NCBI RefSeq assembly: GCF_947503705.1
Contig: NZ_CANNES010000001.1
Coordinates: 1 to 64,000, forward strand
Reading direction: 5' to 3'
DNA: 64,000 bases
Source: an uncultured Tateyamaria sp.
Lineage (GTDB): Bacteria > Pseudomonadota > Alphaproteobacteria > Rhodobacterales > Rhodobacteraceae
The notes under the pieces were generated by a model that was not told the origin of the DNA, searched no databases, and saw only the letters and a program-made list of their open reading frames with translations. This document shows, piece by piece, positions 8,003-17,035 of the stretch (positions are counted from its first letter, which is position 1; each line of letters opens with the position of its first letter). The position numbers and the translations under genes were made by a program.

Positions 8003-9217
8003 TCAATCAAGCCCCATGCAATTGGCATAGTAAGTCACCGTCGCGGGCCAGTCCGAAAAGATCCCCTCAACACCGACATCCATCGCCAATGCGTCGATCA
8101 ATTCGTACATGATACCATCGCTGTCGGTCACATCGGCGATGGACTGATAGTACCAACCGCCACCGCGCACGAGAGGGCCAGAGCGTTCAATGGTCCATGT
8201 GATGATCTTGAGACCTGCGGCGTTGGCCTGTTTGGCCAGTTCAGACGGCACGATCTCTTCGCCATCCAAGGTCACAAGCATCCAAGTGGGCGGTGCGATG
8301 TAGTTCACGCCCATGGCCTTGAGCTCTTCCATCGTATTAGGCCATGTGTCCGGGTCCATCGGAGAGTAGCCGTCGATATTGTATTCATCCATCAGATAAA
8401 CCGCTTGCGCGCCAAACTCCGGCTCGGCCTTGATCCAATAGAGCACGTCTTCGAGGTTAAAGGATTGAAGCCACACATCGCTGGCAGGGACGCCTGCTGC
8501 CTTGTACTCGTCCACCAGCTTTTGGGCATAGTCTTCTTGGCTGAACCCGTTGAAAGGCATGTCTACCGCGGGGGACTTAAGCTCGGGCGTAAACTTCGCA
8601 CCCAAGGATTTGAACAACTCGATCGACTCTGCATGGGTCATGATCGTGGCATTTTCCACGCTGTAGAGATCTGTGCGCCAATCTGCCGTGCCGCCCAGAT
8701 AGGCTTCGGCCGTGGCCGCCGTTTTGTCGGCTGCGTCCATCTTTGGCGTCAGTGTTCGGTATTCCGCCAGAGTGATCTCGGATGTGCGGCACTCGGCGGC
8801 GGCGGGGGTTTCACCATTTGCAGGGCTGAAAGGCACTTTGCACGTGTCAGCAAGACCTGACGTCAGGATGTTTGTTGTCGTATGCAAATCATTCTGGGCG
8901 TGACGGCAAACCAGCTCCAGATCTTTGGTAAAGGTCACGTCGCATTCCAGAATGCCGGCACCCATGCGCGCAGCAGCCAGGTTCGATTCCGCCGTATGCT
9001 CCGGGAATTTCAACGGTGCGCCACGGTGACCAATAGAGAAAAGTGACGGTTTGGCTTCTTGGCCCGAGCAAGACCGCAGTTTGGATTTGAGCGCCCCGTC
9101 TTCCATCCGATCAATCAGATAAAAAGGGCGCGGACCGTACTCGACACTCTCAACAGATTGCGCAAGAACGGGGGCGGCGACCAGTGCGGTCGTCGCAATG
9201 ACAAGGGTGCGAAACAT
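8003..9217 (-). CDS. Secreted glycerophosphodiester phosphodiesterase
   Basis: 404 aa with a signal peptide ([20 protein letters not shown]). The GDPD domain begins at [19 protein letters not shown] and includes [20 protein letters not shown]. Later [14 protein letters not shown] and the C-terminal [14 protein letters not shown] are standard for the periplasmic GlpQ type. The enzyme releases glycerol-3-phosphate from glycerophosphodiesters outside the membrane. I use the ATG at 9217, which follows AGGGAT and a correct signal sequence. It sits in the phn locus and, with the ugp-like transporter downstream, suggests joint use of phosphonates and phosphodiesters. Confidence 0.92.
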   Translation of the reverse strand: MFRTLVIATTALVAAPVLAQSVESVEYGPRPFYLIDRMEDGALKSKLRSCSGQEAKPSLFSIGHRGAPLKFPEHTAESNLAAARMGAGILECDVTFTKDLELVCRHAQNDLHTTTNILTSGLADTCKVPFSPANGETPAAAECRTSEITLAEYRTLTPKMDAADKTAATAEAYLGGTADWRTDLYSVENATIMTHAESIELFKSLGAKFTPELKSPAVDMPFNGFSQEDYAQKLVDEYKAAGVPASDVWLQSFNLEDVLYWIKAEPEFGAQAVYLMDEYNIDGYSPMDPDTWPNTMEELKAMGVNYIAPPTWMLVTLDGEEIVPSELAKQANAAGLKIITWTIERSGPLVRGGGWYYQSIADVTDSDGIMYELIDALAMDVGVEGIFSDWPATVTYYANCMGLD

Positions 9218-9293
9218 GGGAAATCCCTGTAATATGATGGACACCGCAAAGTCGCCCGAAAATGCAACTCTCATGTGAAGATCGCTTGAAGGT

Positions 9294-9610
9294 TTAGTAA
9301 CGAATACCTGTCGGTTTGGTGACGCGGTCAGAGGGGTCCAATTGCAAGCACCAACGCTCCGCAGTTTCTTCCTGCAATTTAAGCCCCAGCCCTTGGTACA
9401 AGCGCCGCGCGTTTGGATTAGTGCTCAGAACCCATAACCAAACGGGGCGGCTTTCCGCGTCGATCTTTTGCAAAAATACACCAGCGCTTAAGCGCGCAAA
9501 TTGCCCCATAGGGCCTTCGCATAGGCCCACTTACCGTCTTCTTCCGATCGCAGGACCAACGCCCGGTCCGCAGCTTTAGCGACCCGCAAGCCGACACGAT
9601 CAGGTTTCAT
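9294..9610 (-). pseudogene. Decayed GNAT acetyltransferase
   Basis: From an ATG at 9610 one frame reads [20 protein letters not shown] and continues to a stop after LWGNLRA. The next frame carries a clear GNAT C-terminus: [20 protein letters not shown], then [10 protein letters not shown], ending at 9294. The halves are in different frames and together are far shorter than a GNAT domain, so the middle has been deleted. It lies between the phosphodiesterase and the acyltransferase of the phn locus. Confidence 0.6.
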
Positions 9611-10217
9611 ACTTTTCCAAAAAAGCGTCCGCAGATAGCGCGCGAAAATCATTCAGTGCGGCGCGCAGCGCATCATGATCCCAGTCCCACCACGCCAACG
9701 CGATCAACCGATCGGCGATGTCGCGTGGTTGACGCAAGCGCAATGGTTTGGCTGGGGTGCCTGCGACCATGGTGTAGGGTTCGACGTCTTTGGTTACAAC
9801 CGCACCCGCTGCAACGACAGCGCCGTGGCCGAGAGTGATCATGGGCTTGACCATTGCGCCAGCGCCGATCCACGTATCATGGCCAATGTGAGCTGTGCGG
9901 GACTTGCGGTGTGCAAAGAACGCCTCATCTCGGCCCGCATCCTGCCAATAATCCTCAGAGCGATACAGAAAGTGATGCAGAGACGCGGTATGCAGCGGGT
10001 GATCCGTCGCGCCAATCCGGGAGAAGGCGGCGATGTTGGCAAACTTGCCGATCTGCGCATTCGCAATATCGGCATAGCGGTCGCAATAGGAATAGTCCCC
10101 GAAGTGCGAATTGTTCACCCGGCTGCCTTTGCCGATCTCGACATACGCGCCAAAGGTGCTGCCGGCGATTTCGCATTCGGGGTGAATGAAAGGTTCTGTT
10201 GCAGTCAGCCGTGCCAT
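9600..10217 (-). CDS. Phosphonate-locus hexapeptide-repeat acyltransferase
   Basis: 205 aa left-handed beta-helix protein with hexapeptide repeats ([53 protein letters not shown]). It resembles the xenobiotic/chloramphenicol acetyltransferase-like family often annotated as a phosphonate metabolism acyltransferase beside phnE. The ATG at 10217 overlaps the phnE stop by one base. An upstream extension of the frame lies inside phnE and is rejected. Substrate unknown; N-acetylation of aminoalkylphosphonates, as done by PhnO, is a possibility but is inference. Confidence 0.85.
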   Translation of the reverse strand: MARLTATEPFIHPECEIAGSTFGAYVEIGKGSRVNNSHFGDYSYCDRYADIANAQIGKFANIAAFSRIGATDHPLHTASLHHFLYRSEDYWQDAGRDEAFFAHRKSRTAHIGHDTWIGAGAMVKPMITLGHGAVVAAGAVVTKDVEPYTMVAGTPAKPLRLRQPRDIADRLIALAWWDWDHDALRAALNDFRALSADAFLEKYET

Positions 10218-11530
10218 CAGTCTTTGCGCCCGATCAGTTTGCCGCGCAGCCAGCCCGAGAACCAATCCATGAACATTACCATGACGACGATCAGGACGAT
10301 GTAATAAGCGACCTCTTCCCAATCCTTCTGGGTCTGGATCGCCTGGGTCAGCATCAATCCGATGCCGCCGCCCGTAATCGCGCCAATGATCGTGGCGGAC
10401 CGGGTGTTGGATTCCAGAAAATAGAGGATCTGAGCCAGCAGCACCGGCACCACCTGTGGGATCACGCCAAAGCGATAGCGTTGCAAGGGTTTCGCACCCG
10501 TGGAAGAAACGCCTTCGATCTGCTTCTGGTCCACATTTTCCAATGCTTCGGAAAAGATCTTGCCGAAAGTGCCCGTATCGGTGATCAGAATTGCCAGTGT
10601 CCCGGTCAGCGGCCCCGGGCCAAAGGCGCGCGCCAACACGACGGTCCAGATCAACGCATCGACCCCGCGTACAAAGTCAAAGACCCGCCGCGTGCCCGCC
10701 CGCAGCAACATCAAGGGCGAAAACCTCTTGGCCGCCAGAAAGGCAAGTGGCAGGGCCAAGATCGCGGCCCCCATCGTGCCAAGGAACGCCATCAGGATCG
10801 TTTCGCCAATGGCCCAGGCCACATCCTTGTGCCGCCACATTTTGTTGTTCCACCAATCGGACACAGCACCCTCGATATTGCCGCGGTCCGGGTCGAGACG
10901 GGTGCCAAACAGGATCGTTCCAAGGCTTTGGCCGTGATACGGGCTGTCGAGGGTGAACCAGAAAAGCTCCCATCCGGGGAAATAGTTGAACACCTCTGTG
11001 CGTGCGCCCGTCAACGTGATGCGGCCCTCTGGCGTCGTGATGCCGATACGACGGTTCGAGGCGGATATCCACTCAGGCACATCCTCGGGCAGATTGCTGG
11101 TAAGGCTGCGCCCCTTGGCCTCCACTTTGATAAGTGGGAAACCGGGCACTTCGATCTCGGTTCGGTTTTCCGGCAGATACCGCACAGTGTAACCTGAACC
11201 CAGATTGATGGTGATCACCTCATCGCCACTGACCCAATCGGGGCGCTGACCTTCAGGGTAGCGCCCTTTGCGCTCGCCTTCGACGGCATAGCTGATCTCG
11301 CCCGAGCGGTTGTCGCGTGTGACATGCACCTTATGCGACCAACTGTCGGAGGCCAACGTGACCGCGTTGTCCAGATTGGCACGCCCCGCCAGACCGGCGA
11401 TATCGAAAGCGAAAAATATATAGAAGAGATAGGCGAAAATAACGGCCGGGATGCCAAAGCCGATCAGTCGCTTGCGCTGAAACAGTTTGTCGGCATCCTG
11501 TTTCGTCAGGCTGAGATCAGTCATGGTCAT
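10217..11530 (-). CDS. phnE: PhnE, phosphonate ABC transporter permease with large periplasmic insert
   Basis: 437 aa, far longer than the usual 260-280. One membrane segment lies at about 24-45, followed by about 170 mostly soluble residues. The standard PhnE permease comes after that, including the EAA-like loop ([20 protein letters not shown]) and a closing helix [17 protein letters not shown]. The core is clearly PhnE. The insert has repeated beta-strand-like stretches and would face the periplasm. It overlaps the second phnE by 4 bp. Confidence 0.92.
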   Translation of the reverse strand: MTMTDLSLTKQDADKLFQRKRLIGFGIPAVIFAYLFYIFFAFDIAGLAGRANLDNAVTLASDSWSHKVHVTRDNRSGEISYAVEGERKGRYPEGQRPDWVSGDEVITINLGSGYTVRYLPENRTEIEVPGFPLIKVEAKGRSLTSNLPEDVPEWISASNRRIGITTPEGRITLTGARTEVFNYFPGWELFWFTLDSPYHGQSLGTILFGTRLDPDRGNIEGAVSDWWNNKMWRHKDVAWAIGETILMAFLGTMGAAILALPLAFLAAKRFSPLMLLRAGTRRVFDFVRGVDALIWTVVLARAFGPGPLTGTLAILITDTGTFGKIFSEALENVDQKQIEGVSSTGAKPLQRYRFGVIPQVVPVLLAQILYFLESNTRSATIIGAITGGGIGLMLTQAIQTQKDWEEVAYYIVLIVVMVMFMDWFSGWLRGKLIGRKD

Positions 11531-12402
11531 TGGCCCTGCCCCTCTGTCAAACGGTTGCGATAGCGGCTGGAGACCTGATCAAAGAACACGATGGTACCGA
11601 ACAAAAGAATGAAAATCGCGGCGGCCTCGTCAAACCGGCCCGGCCCCCACGCCATGGCGTTGCGCAGTTCGTATCCGATACCGCCCGCGCCGACAAAACC
11701 AAGGATGGCCGAAGCGCGGATGTTTATCTCGAACCGCAGCAAAGAATAGCTGATGTAGTTCGGCGCGACTTGCGGCAGCACGCCCAAGAGCATGCGCTGC
11801 GTCCATGTTGCACCTGTCGATTCAAGTCCCTCAACCGGCTTGAGGTCAGCGTTTTCCGCAACCTCAGAGAACATCTTGCCCAATGCGCCTGCGGTGTGGA
11901 TGGCAATGGCGATCATGGCAGGCACCGGGCCGCCGCCCAGAACAAAGATCAGGACCAGCGCGATCACGATTTCGGGCACCGCGCGCATGATGTCAGAGAT
12001 GCGACGAAAAAGCGGGATCAACCTGGGCCATTTGGCCAGTCCGCGCGTGCCCAGCAAAGACAAGACGATGCCGCCCGCAACGCCGATCAGGGTCGAAACT
12101 GCGGCAATGTTTATGGTTTCGACAAGCGCGGGAAAGTATTTGGCGATCAAACCGGGCAGATCGGCGCGTTTTTCCCAAGCCTCGGATAGCACGTCAGCGG
12201 GGTAGTCCCCGATCTGGTGGAGCCCTTCCCAAAATCCGCCTGCATTGCGGTCGTCCGCGATGTTGAAGCCCGAGACCATCAGGATGACGAAGATCAATAG
12301 CGTCAACCCGCCATAAAGCCTGCGTCGCTGAACCTGCGCCATATAGCTTGATTGAACGCCGCCCACGCTTTGCGGTGCGCCGCCTATGGAAATGTCAGCC
12401 AT
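11527..12402 (-). CDS. phnE: PhnE, second phosphonate ABC permease
   Basis: 291 aa, normal length for PhnE, with about six membrane helices. The cytoplasmic loop is EVAENADLKPVEGLESTGAT, the counterpart of the EAA motif. Two paralogous PhnE proteins, probably forming a heterodimer, are common in alphaproteobacterial phnCDE operons. It lies 64 bp downstream of phnD, the gap holding a strong hairpin. Confidence 0.95.
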   Translation of the reverse strand: MADISIGGAPQSVGGVQSSYMAQVQRRRLYGGLTLLIFVILMVSGFNIADDRNAGGFWEGLHQIGDYPADVLSEAWEKRADLPGLIAKYFPALVETINIAAVSTLIGVAGGIVLSLLGTRGLAKWPRLIPLFRRISDIMRAVPEIVIALVLIFVLGGGPVPAMIAIAIHTAGALGKMFSEVAENADLKPVEGLESTGATWTQRMLLGVLPQVAPNYISYSLLRFEINIRASAILGFVGAGGIGYELRNAMAWGPGRFDEAAAIFILLFGTIVFFDQVSSRYRNRLTEGQGQ

Positions 12403-12414
12403 TCTGCCCCCGGA

Positions 12415-12448
12415 TAAAAAAATACCGACAGGCCCAAGGGCCTGCCGG
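12415..12448 (-). terminator. Intrinsic terminator between phnD and phnE
   Basis: On the minus strand an 11-bp stem (12448-12438 with 12435-12425, one G-T pair) closes on a two-base loop and is followed by TATTTTTTT (12424-12415). This is a textbook intrinsic terminator directly after phnD. It probably lets only part of the transcripts continue into the permease genes, giving more binding protein than permease. Confidence 0.8.
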
Positions 12449-12466
12449 CTACGTCATGGAAATGGT

Positions 12467-13378
12467 TTAGCCGCCGATTTTCGCTTTGCGCGCTTCGACG
12501 ATCGAGATGTAGGTATTATGGGCCACCGGCTGGAAGCCCAGCGTGTCGCCCGCAGCCACGCCATAGGCGCAATCCGGGTCCGCTTCGAACAGGCCATCAA
12601 CCAGCGCTGTCATTGTGGTCTTGACGTCTGCTGGCAGCGCCTTGCGCAGAACGATTGGACCTTCGGGGATCACTTTGGATTTCCAGATCTGCACCATATC
12701 GTTCATGTCAACGAGGCCAGCATCGACGGCTTTGCGCAGCGCGCCGGAGTTGTACCCGTCTTCCCAGTTACCCTGACCGTCGGCCCATGTCACACCGCCG
12801 TCGATGTCACCATTGTTCACTGCGACAATGGTCTGCTCGTGGCCGCCGGTGAATTTGACCTCACCGAAATACTCGCCCGTTTCCATGGTCACGCCCTCCT
12901 TGTACTGCGGGATTTCGATGGAGGGGATCAGGTAGCCGGATGTGGAGTTTGGATCACCAAAGCCAAAGACTTTGCCTTCCATATCATCCAGCGAGGTGAT
13001 GCCGCTGTCTTTGCGCGCAAAACCGATAGAGTGATAGCCGACAGAACCATCCACGTTCACTTTGATCAGAACGGGTTCAACAGCATCTGCGTCCTGCAGG
13101 TAGGTCGCGGCATAGGAGGACGCGCCGAGCCAGGCCATGTCGATTGTGCCGCCCAGCAAACCCTGGATCACACCGTTGTAGTCAGCAGGGGCAAAGAGCT
13201 TGGTTTCAACACCAAGCGCTTCGGTCGTGTAGTCAGCAAGACACTGGTAGGAGTTCATCCGGTCTTGGGCGTTCTCGCCGCCCAGAATGCCGATACGGAA
13301 TTCGGTAATGCCTTCGGCGAAGGCGGTGCCGGTCAGGGCTGTCGTGGCGGCAAGCGCCAATGCGAGGGTCTTTTTCAT
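12467..13378 (-). CDS. phnD: PhnD, periplasmic phosphonate-binding protein
   Basis: 303 aa with a signal peptide (MKKTLALALAATTALTGTAF). Typical PhnD segments follow: EFRIGILGGENAQDRMNSYQ, YNGVIQGLLGGTIDMAWLGA, and FGFGDPNSTSGYLIPS. The start at 13378 follows GGAGATAACG; a longer upstream frame is rejected. It delivers phosphonate to the PhnE/PhnC importer. A terminator hairpin follows the gene. Confidence 0.96.
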   Translation of the reverse strand: MKKTLALALAATTALTGTAFAEGITEFRIGILGGENAQDRMNSYQCLADYTTEALGVETKLFAPADYNGVIQGLLGGTIDMAWLGASSYAATYLQDADAVEPVLIKVNVDGSVGYHSIGFARKDSGITSLDDMEGKVFGFGDPNSTSGYLIPSIEIPQYKEGVTMETGEYFGEVKFTGGHEQTIVAVNNGDIDGGVTWADGQGNWEDGYNSGALRKAVDAGLVDMNDMVQIWKSKVIPEGPIVLRKALPADVKTTMTALVDGLFEADPDCAYGVAAGDTLGFQPVAHNTYISIVEARKAKIGG

Positions 13379-13436
13379 CGTTATCTCCGTTGGGTTAATG
13401 AAGGTGGCCCGCGAAAAGGCGCGGGTGGCAGCTGGC

Positions 13437-14246
13437 TCAGGCGAGGGCTTTCTGTGCCTCCGACCTGTCCAGGGTTTCAATTTCGGTGGATGTGGCGGCT
13501 TCTGAAAAATCCGCGCCTGCCCCGTAGATATCTCGCGCGACTCCGGTGGTCAGTTGCTCAGGCGTCCCGTCAAAAACGATCCTCCCATCGCGCATTCCGA
13601 TCACCCGGTCACAATAGCGCCGGGCCGTGTCCAGCGTGTGCAGGTTGGCAATGACCATGCGGCCGTCTTGCTCGTGAATGTCGCGCAGGCTTTGCATCAC
13701 CACTTGGGCATTCATTGGATCGAGCGAGGCAATGGGCTCATCGGCCAAAATAATCTTGGGATCCTGCATCAACGCCCGCGCAATCGCGACGCGCTGTTGC
13801 TGACCGCCCGAGAGCGCCTCGGCGCGCTTGGGCGCTTGTTCGGCGATGCCTAGCCGATCAAGGATCTCGATCGCTTGGTGAACGTCCGATTGTGGAAAGA
13901 GGTTGAACATGGTTGCAAAAGTCGACCGCTTGTTCAACGTGCCGTGCAGCACGTTCGAAACCACATCCATGCGGGGGACAAGATTGAACTGCTGAAAGAT
14001 CATCGCGCAGCGTGACTGCCAATCCCGTTTGGCGGCACCACGTAAGGCCGTGACCTCTTCCCCTTCGAAAGTGATGGTCCCACTGGTTGCATCGCTGAGG
14101 CGGTTGACCATCCGGAGCAGGGTGGATTTCCCCGCTCCAGAGCGCCCGATAATCCCAATCATCGTTGGTTGGTCTACGAAGATATTGGCCGCATCTACAG
14201 CCGTCTTGTCCCCAAAGCGCTTAGTCAGTGCATTTATTGTCAGCAT
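13437..14246 (-). CDS. phnC: PhnC, phosphonate importer ATPase
   Basis: 269 aa. Walker [11 protein letters not shown]-loop [10 protein letters not shown], signature LSGGQQQR, and Walker [25 protein letters not shown] is characteristic of PhnC. It is the first gene of phnC-D-E-E-acyltransferase, transcribed leftward from the 14247-14456 intergenic region. A GGGGG ribosome-binding site precedes the ATG. Confidence 0.96.
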   Translation of the reverse strand: MLTINALTKRFGDKTAVDAANIFVDQPTMIGIIGRSGAGKSTLLRMVNRLSDATSGTITFEGEEVTALRGAAKRDWQSRCAMIFQQFNLVPRMDVVSNVLHGTLNKRSTFATMFNLFPQSDVHQAIEILDRLGIAEQAPKRAEALSGGQQQRVAIARALMQDPKIILADEPIASLDPMNAQVVMQSLRDIHEQDGRMVIANLHTLDTARRYCDRVIGMRDGRIVFDGTPEQLTTGVARDIYGAGADFSEAATSTEIETLDRSEAQKALA

Positions 14247-14327
14247 ATCGCCCCCGTGTTTAGGGGGCGGATAAGCGCGCTACACTACATCTGCGTGACG
14301 GTTTTGATTCAGTTTCTTGGCATTTGC

Positions 14328-14345
14328 GAAACGAATTTGTGACAG
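14328..14345 (-). promoter_or_regulatory. Pho-box-like site upstream of phnC
   Basis: The minus strand reads CTGTCACAAATTCGTTTC. The first seven bases and the AAAT spacer fit the PHO-box consensus CTGTCATAAATCTGTCAC; the second half is weak. It lies about 85 bp upstream of the phnC start. A further partial half-site (CCGTCAC on the minus strand) is at 14293-14299. PhoB control of phnCDE is established in many bacteria; here it is inferred from the motif. Confidence 0.5.
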
Positions 14346-14413
14346 CGGCTATTTTGAAGGCAGGGCACAAGGCATTGATCGATTTTGCCCGTAAACGAAG
14401 TTTTATCCACAAA

Positions 14414-14431
14414 CCGTCATAAAACCGTTAC
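14414..14431 (+). promoter_or_regulatory. Pho-box-like site upstream of the small secreted protein
   Basis: CCGTCATAAAACCGTTAC matches CTGTCATAAATCTGTCAC at 14 of 18 positions by my count, with both half-sites recognisable. It ends 26 bp before the ATG at 14457, close enough to overlap a promoter. It is the best PHO-box match I saw in the window. Confidence 0.6.
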
Positions 14432-14456
14432 GTCCTTCCTTGGGGTCAACTATGCT

Positions 14457-14756
14457 ATGAACATGATCCATCGACTTTTTCTCTCGCTGACGTTTTGTCT
14501 CACCGTGCCAACACTCGCTGGCGCAAAGATGTCGGAAGTCAGCTGTGATGACAGCGCGCGTATGCTTTTGATGTTAACCGAAATCCTGGGGGCCGAACGT
14601 CAGGGCATGGGATTGCGTGACCCGGACACCGTCCTGGAAGTCTGGGTCAGCCCTCGGGATGGCGAGTGGATGATCGTGCAGAATTACGCGAATGGCACGT
14701 CTTGCATCGTTGCCATGGGCGAACACTGGGAGGCAGGTCAGGCCGGGCCAGCCTAG
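14457..14756 (+). CDS. Small secreted protein of unknown function
   Basis: 99 aa. The N-terminus MNMIHRLFLSLTFCLTVPTL followed by AGA is a signal peptide, giving a mature domain of about 75 residues with two cysteines (one after EVS, one in NGTSCIVAMGEHW). The pattern resembles small periplasmic proteins seen in alphaproteobacteria, but I do not recognise a named family. It starts just downstream of a Pho-box-like site and is divergent from phnC, so phosphate-starvation expression is likely. Its 3' end overlaps the convergent reductase gene by 4 bp. Confidence 0.7.
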   Translation: MNMIHRLFLSLTFCLTVPTLAGAKMSEVSCDDSARMLLMLTEILGAERQGMGLRDPDTVLEVWVSPRDGEWMIVQNYANGTSCIVAMGEHWEAGQAGPA

Positions 14757-15691
14757 GAAGGCGCTTCTTCCAAGCGGTCGGTGGCAGGCGCGGGCCGCTG
14801 AGACAAAGCCTCAATCTGCGTGTATTGTTCCGCAGCCAAGCTGACACCCAAAGCCTTCAAAGACGAGTCCAACTGTTCGGCGTTGCGTCCACTGATTATC
14901 GGAGCAGAAACAGCAGGATGTTTGGCGGCCCATGCCACTGCCAAAGTCGCAGGGTCAGTTCCCCATTCACGGGCCAAAGCGGACAAGGTCTGCGCCGTCT
15001 CTACCATCCAAGGCTGCCCGTAGCGGGCCGCATATCGTTTGTCAGTCGACAGACGTCCCTTGCCACCAGCTTGGTATTTACCTGTAAGCAGACCGCTGCC
15101 CAATGGTGAATAGGCAGCAACGGCAAAACCCTCCGAAAGCGCCATCGGGAAAAGCTCCACCTCAGCCTGCCGCTTGATCAGCGAATACATAGGTTGCAAA
15201 ACATCGATGCGCGTTCCGAACTGTTCGGCAACAGCTTGTGACTTCATGACCTGCCAGGCCGCGAAATTGGACACGCCGATGTGTCGAACCTTGCCTTGAG
15301 ACTGCAATTCGCAAAGCGTTTCGAACGTTTCAAGCAGGGGGGGCGTGGGGTCCCATCGGTGCAGGTACAAGATATCGACGGCATCCAGCTTCAGACGAGA
15401 TCGGCTTTCGTCGAACTGAGCGAGTATGTTTTCGCGGCCGCTGCCGCCAGTATAGCCGGTTTTCGTCGCTATGATCAGCGCGTCGCGGTCCTGTTTGATG
15501 AAGTCGCCCAGCAATTCCTCCGACCGACCGCCTGTATACGTGTGGGCTGTATCGAAGAGGTTGATACCGGCGTCTCGGCAAGCTTCGAACATGGCGCGGC
15601 TTGCAGCCGCAGCTGCAGTCCCGCCGAATTGCATGCACCCAAAACACAAGGGAGAAGCGTCCTTGCCGTCGAGTGCCTTCAGGCTGACCAT
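14753..15691 (-). CDS. Aldo/keto reductase
   Basis: 312 aa with the catalytic tetrad D47, Y52, K77 and H111 (in FDTAHTYTGG, ATKTGY and LYLHRWD). The NADPH-binding end is present (APIISGRNAEQLDSSLKAL). It is a cytosolic NADPH-dependent carbonyl reductase; substrate not predictable. The ATG at 15691 is chosen because the longer frame adds a non-conserved extension. It lies at the end of the ugp/phosphoesterase gene run but may have its own promoter, since TTTGTGAC at 15751-15758 resembles the sites before phnC and ugpC. Confidence 0.88.
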   Translation of the reverse strand: MVSLKALDGKDASPLCFGCMQFGGTAAAAASRAMFEACRDAGINLFDTAHTYTGGRSEELLGDFIKQDRDALIIATKTGYTGGSGRENILAQFDESRSRLKLDAVDILYLHRWDPTPPLLETFETLCELQSQGKVRHIGVSNFAAWQVMKSQAVAEQFGTRIDVLQPMYSLIKRQAEVELFPMALSEGFAVAAYSPLGSGLLTGKYQAGGKGRLSTDKRYAARYGQPWMVETAQTLSALAREWGTDPATLAVAWAAKHPAVSAPIISGRNAEQLDSSLKALGVSLAAEQYTQIEALSQRPAPATDRLEEAPS

Positions 15692-15924
15692 GCGTTCTGT
15701 TCCGAGTGTATTGTGCCGACCGAGGCAGCGTAAGCTGACCGCATAAAGGTTTTGTGACAACTTCAACAGACGCCGCTATCGAGTCTCGACTGCCACGTCC
15801 AAATCAAAAGCGATCTCTGGATGGGCCGAAAGCGTCTAAGCAAGCGGCACGTTGGTCCGAAACAGCGATCTTTCACCGCGCCCGTTCGCTGGCGCCTTGT
15901 CACGGCGCTCAAGGTACGCAGGCA
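15692..15924. other. Intergenic stretch, no gene seen
   Basis: No convincing coding frame on either strand. It contains TTTGTGAC at 15751-15758, 60 bp upstream of the reductase start. The rest may be the eroded 3' part of the broken metallophosphoesterase, but no residues can be aligned. Confidence 0.5.
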
Positions 15925-16136
15925 TTGTCATGTCAGCTTCGCGATCTCGCTGGCAAACCTCGTAAGGGCCTCTGCATCGCCCAATAGGTCATGCCGCCGG
16001 TGACAATCACAAAGTGCGCATCTCCGTTCTCCGCGTTGGTCGTCGCGACAGCGCGGGAAAGTCGCTTCGCAGGATCCTGACCGTAAAGCAGGCCCGCCCC
16101 GACAACATGCGTATCTGCGAGGGGGATGAATTTCAT
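15925..16136 (-). pseudogene. Broken second metallophosphoesterase
   Basis: The ATG at 16136 overlaps the stop of the intact paralog by 4 bp. The frame reads MKFIPLADTHVVGAGLLYGQ, then AHFVIVTGGMTYW, close to the family pattern (TGD-MTHWG). One G is missing at about 15993 (TGGGCG where TGGGGCG is expected). The next frame then continues GDAEALTRFASEIAKLT and stops. The metal-binding blocks GNHD and GHxH are absent. So this is a frameshifted and truncated copy, and an aspartate of the active site (TGD) has also become glycine. Confidence 0.75.
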
Positions 16137-16960
16137 TCAGCTGCGACGGGCTTGGCCCAGTCGTCCCATCCGGTGCCCGACGAAAAGACCGGGCCATCCC
16201 ATGTGAAGGGAATGTCATGGATCACGGTCCCGTCGCCGCCAACTTCGATGAGAGCAAAAGAGGGGGCCAACGGCCCACCATGCAGGAGTTCCGTCTCGGT
16301 GAAGTCGGGCAGGGATTGATTGCCTGTGGACCGCACTGACGCAAAGGGGATGCCGCAATAGGTACCGGTGCAGATCGCATGGATATGGCCAAAGTGCAGA
16401 TAATCGATCTTGCTCTGGTGTCTCTTGAGCAAATCCGCGAAAGCCGGACGGTCTGCGGAAACCAGCGCGATTTTGTCCTCGGCCGGTTGCGACAGCGTCA
16501 TGACGTTGTGGTGCATGAACAGACGTGCATGGGTGCAGTCCTGCAATTGCGCCTCAAGCCATTGAATACGGTCCACACCGAAATGGCCCGCATGGGTGCG
16601 CGGCGCGGTGGTGTCGAGATAGATCAGACGGGTGCCGTCCAAATCTTCGGCATAGTTTATATAGCCGTGCTCATCGCGCGGATGATCCGGAAAGGCTGAC
16701 AGAAAATTCGCTCGGTTGTCATGGTTGCCCACCAGCAAACGTACCGGACAGGGCAGATCCACAAGCGCATCGTTGAGCGCTGCATAAGCGTCCGGCTCGC
16801 CCCAATGGGTGAGGTCACCGGTGATGATGATCCGGTCTGCATCCTGATGTTTGCCGCGCACCTCGTCCAAGGCTTGCGCAAAACGACGATGGGGATCAAG
16901 CCCGGCCATCCGTTCGCCGGGGCACGTGAGGTGGATGTCAGAGATATGGACGAATTTCAT
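16133..16960 (-). CDS. Metallophosphoesterase, CpdA/GpdQ type
   Basis: 275 aa with all calcineurin-like metal-binding blocks: DIHL (D8, H10), GDLTHWGEPDAY, GNHDNR, FMHHN and HFGHIH. This group includes cyclic-nucleotide and glycerophosphodiester phosphodiesterases. Its place directly downstream of a ugp-like transporter favours a glycerophosphodiesterase that releases glycerol-3-phosphate from imported diesters; that is inference. The ATG at 16960 begins the conserved MKFVHISDIHL. A strong hairpin separates it from ugpB. Confidence 0.88.
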   Translation of the reverse strand: MKFVHISDIHLTCPGERMAGLDPHRRFAQALDEVRGKHQDADRIIITGDLTHWGEPDAYAALNDALVDLPCPVRLLVGNHDNRANFLSAFPDHPRDEHGYINYAEDLDGTRLIYLDTTAPRTHAGHFGVDRIQWLEAQLQDCTHARLFMHHNVMTLSQPAEDKIALVSADRPAFADLLKRHQSKIDYLHFGHIHAICTGTYCGIPFASVRSTGNQSLPDFTETELLHGGPLAPSFALIEVGGDGTVIHDIPFTWDGPVFSSGTGWDDWAKPVAAE

Positions 16961-16996
16961 GATCATGCCTTTTGATCGGGGCCTGTCGAAGAGTAC

Positions 16997-17027
16997 GTTG
17001 GCCGCCCAGTGGTTCCGGGCGGCCAAC
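16997..17027 (-). terminator. Perfect 11-bp hairpin after ugpB
   Basis: GTTGGCCGCCC (16997-17007) pairs perfectly with GGGCGGCCAAC (17017-17027) around a nine-base loop. No T-run follows on the minus strand, so it may protect the 3' end of the binding-protein transcript rather than terminate fully. Confidence 0.6.
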
Positions 17028-17035
17028 AAAAGGGA

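Noticed and set aside
15754-15987. Plus-strand frame of 77 codons
   Set aside because: No ribosome-binding site, no family resemblance, and it runs into the broken metallophosphoesterase on the other strand.
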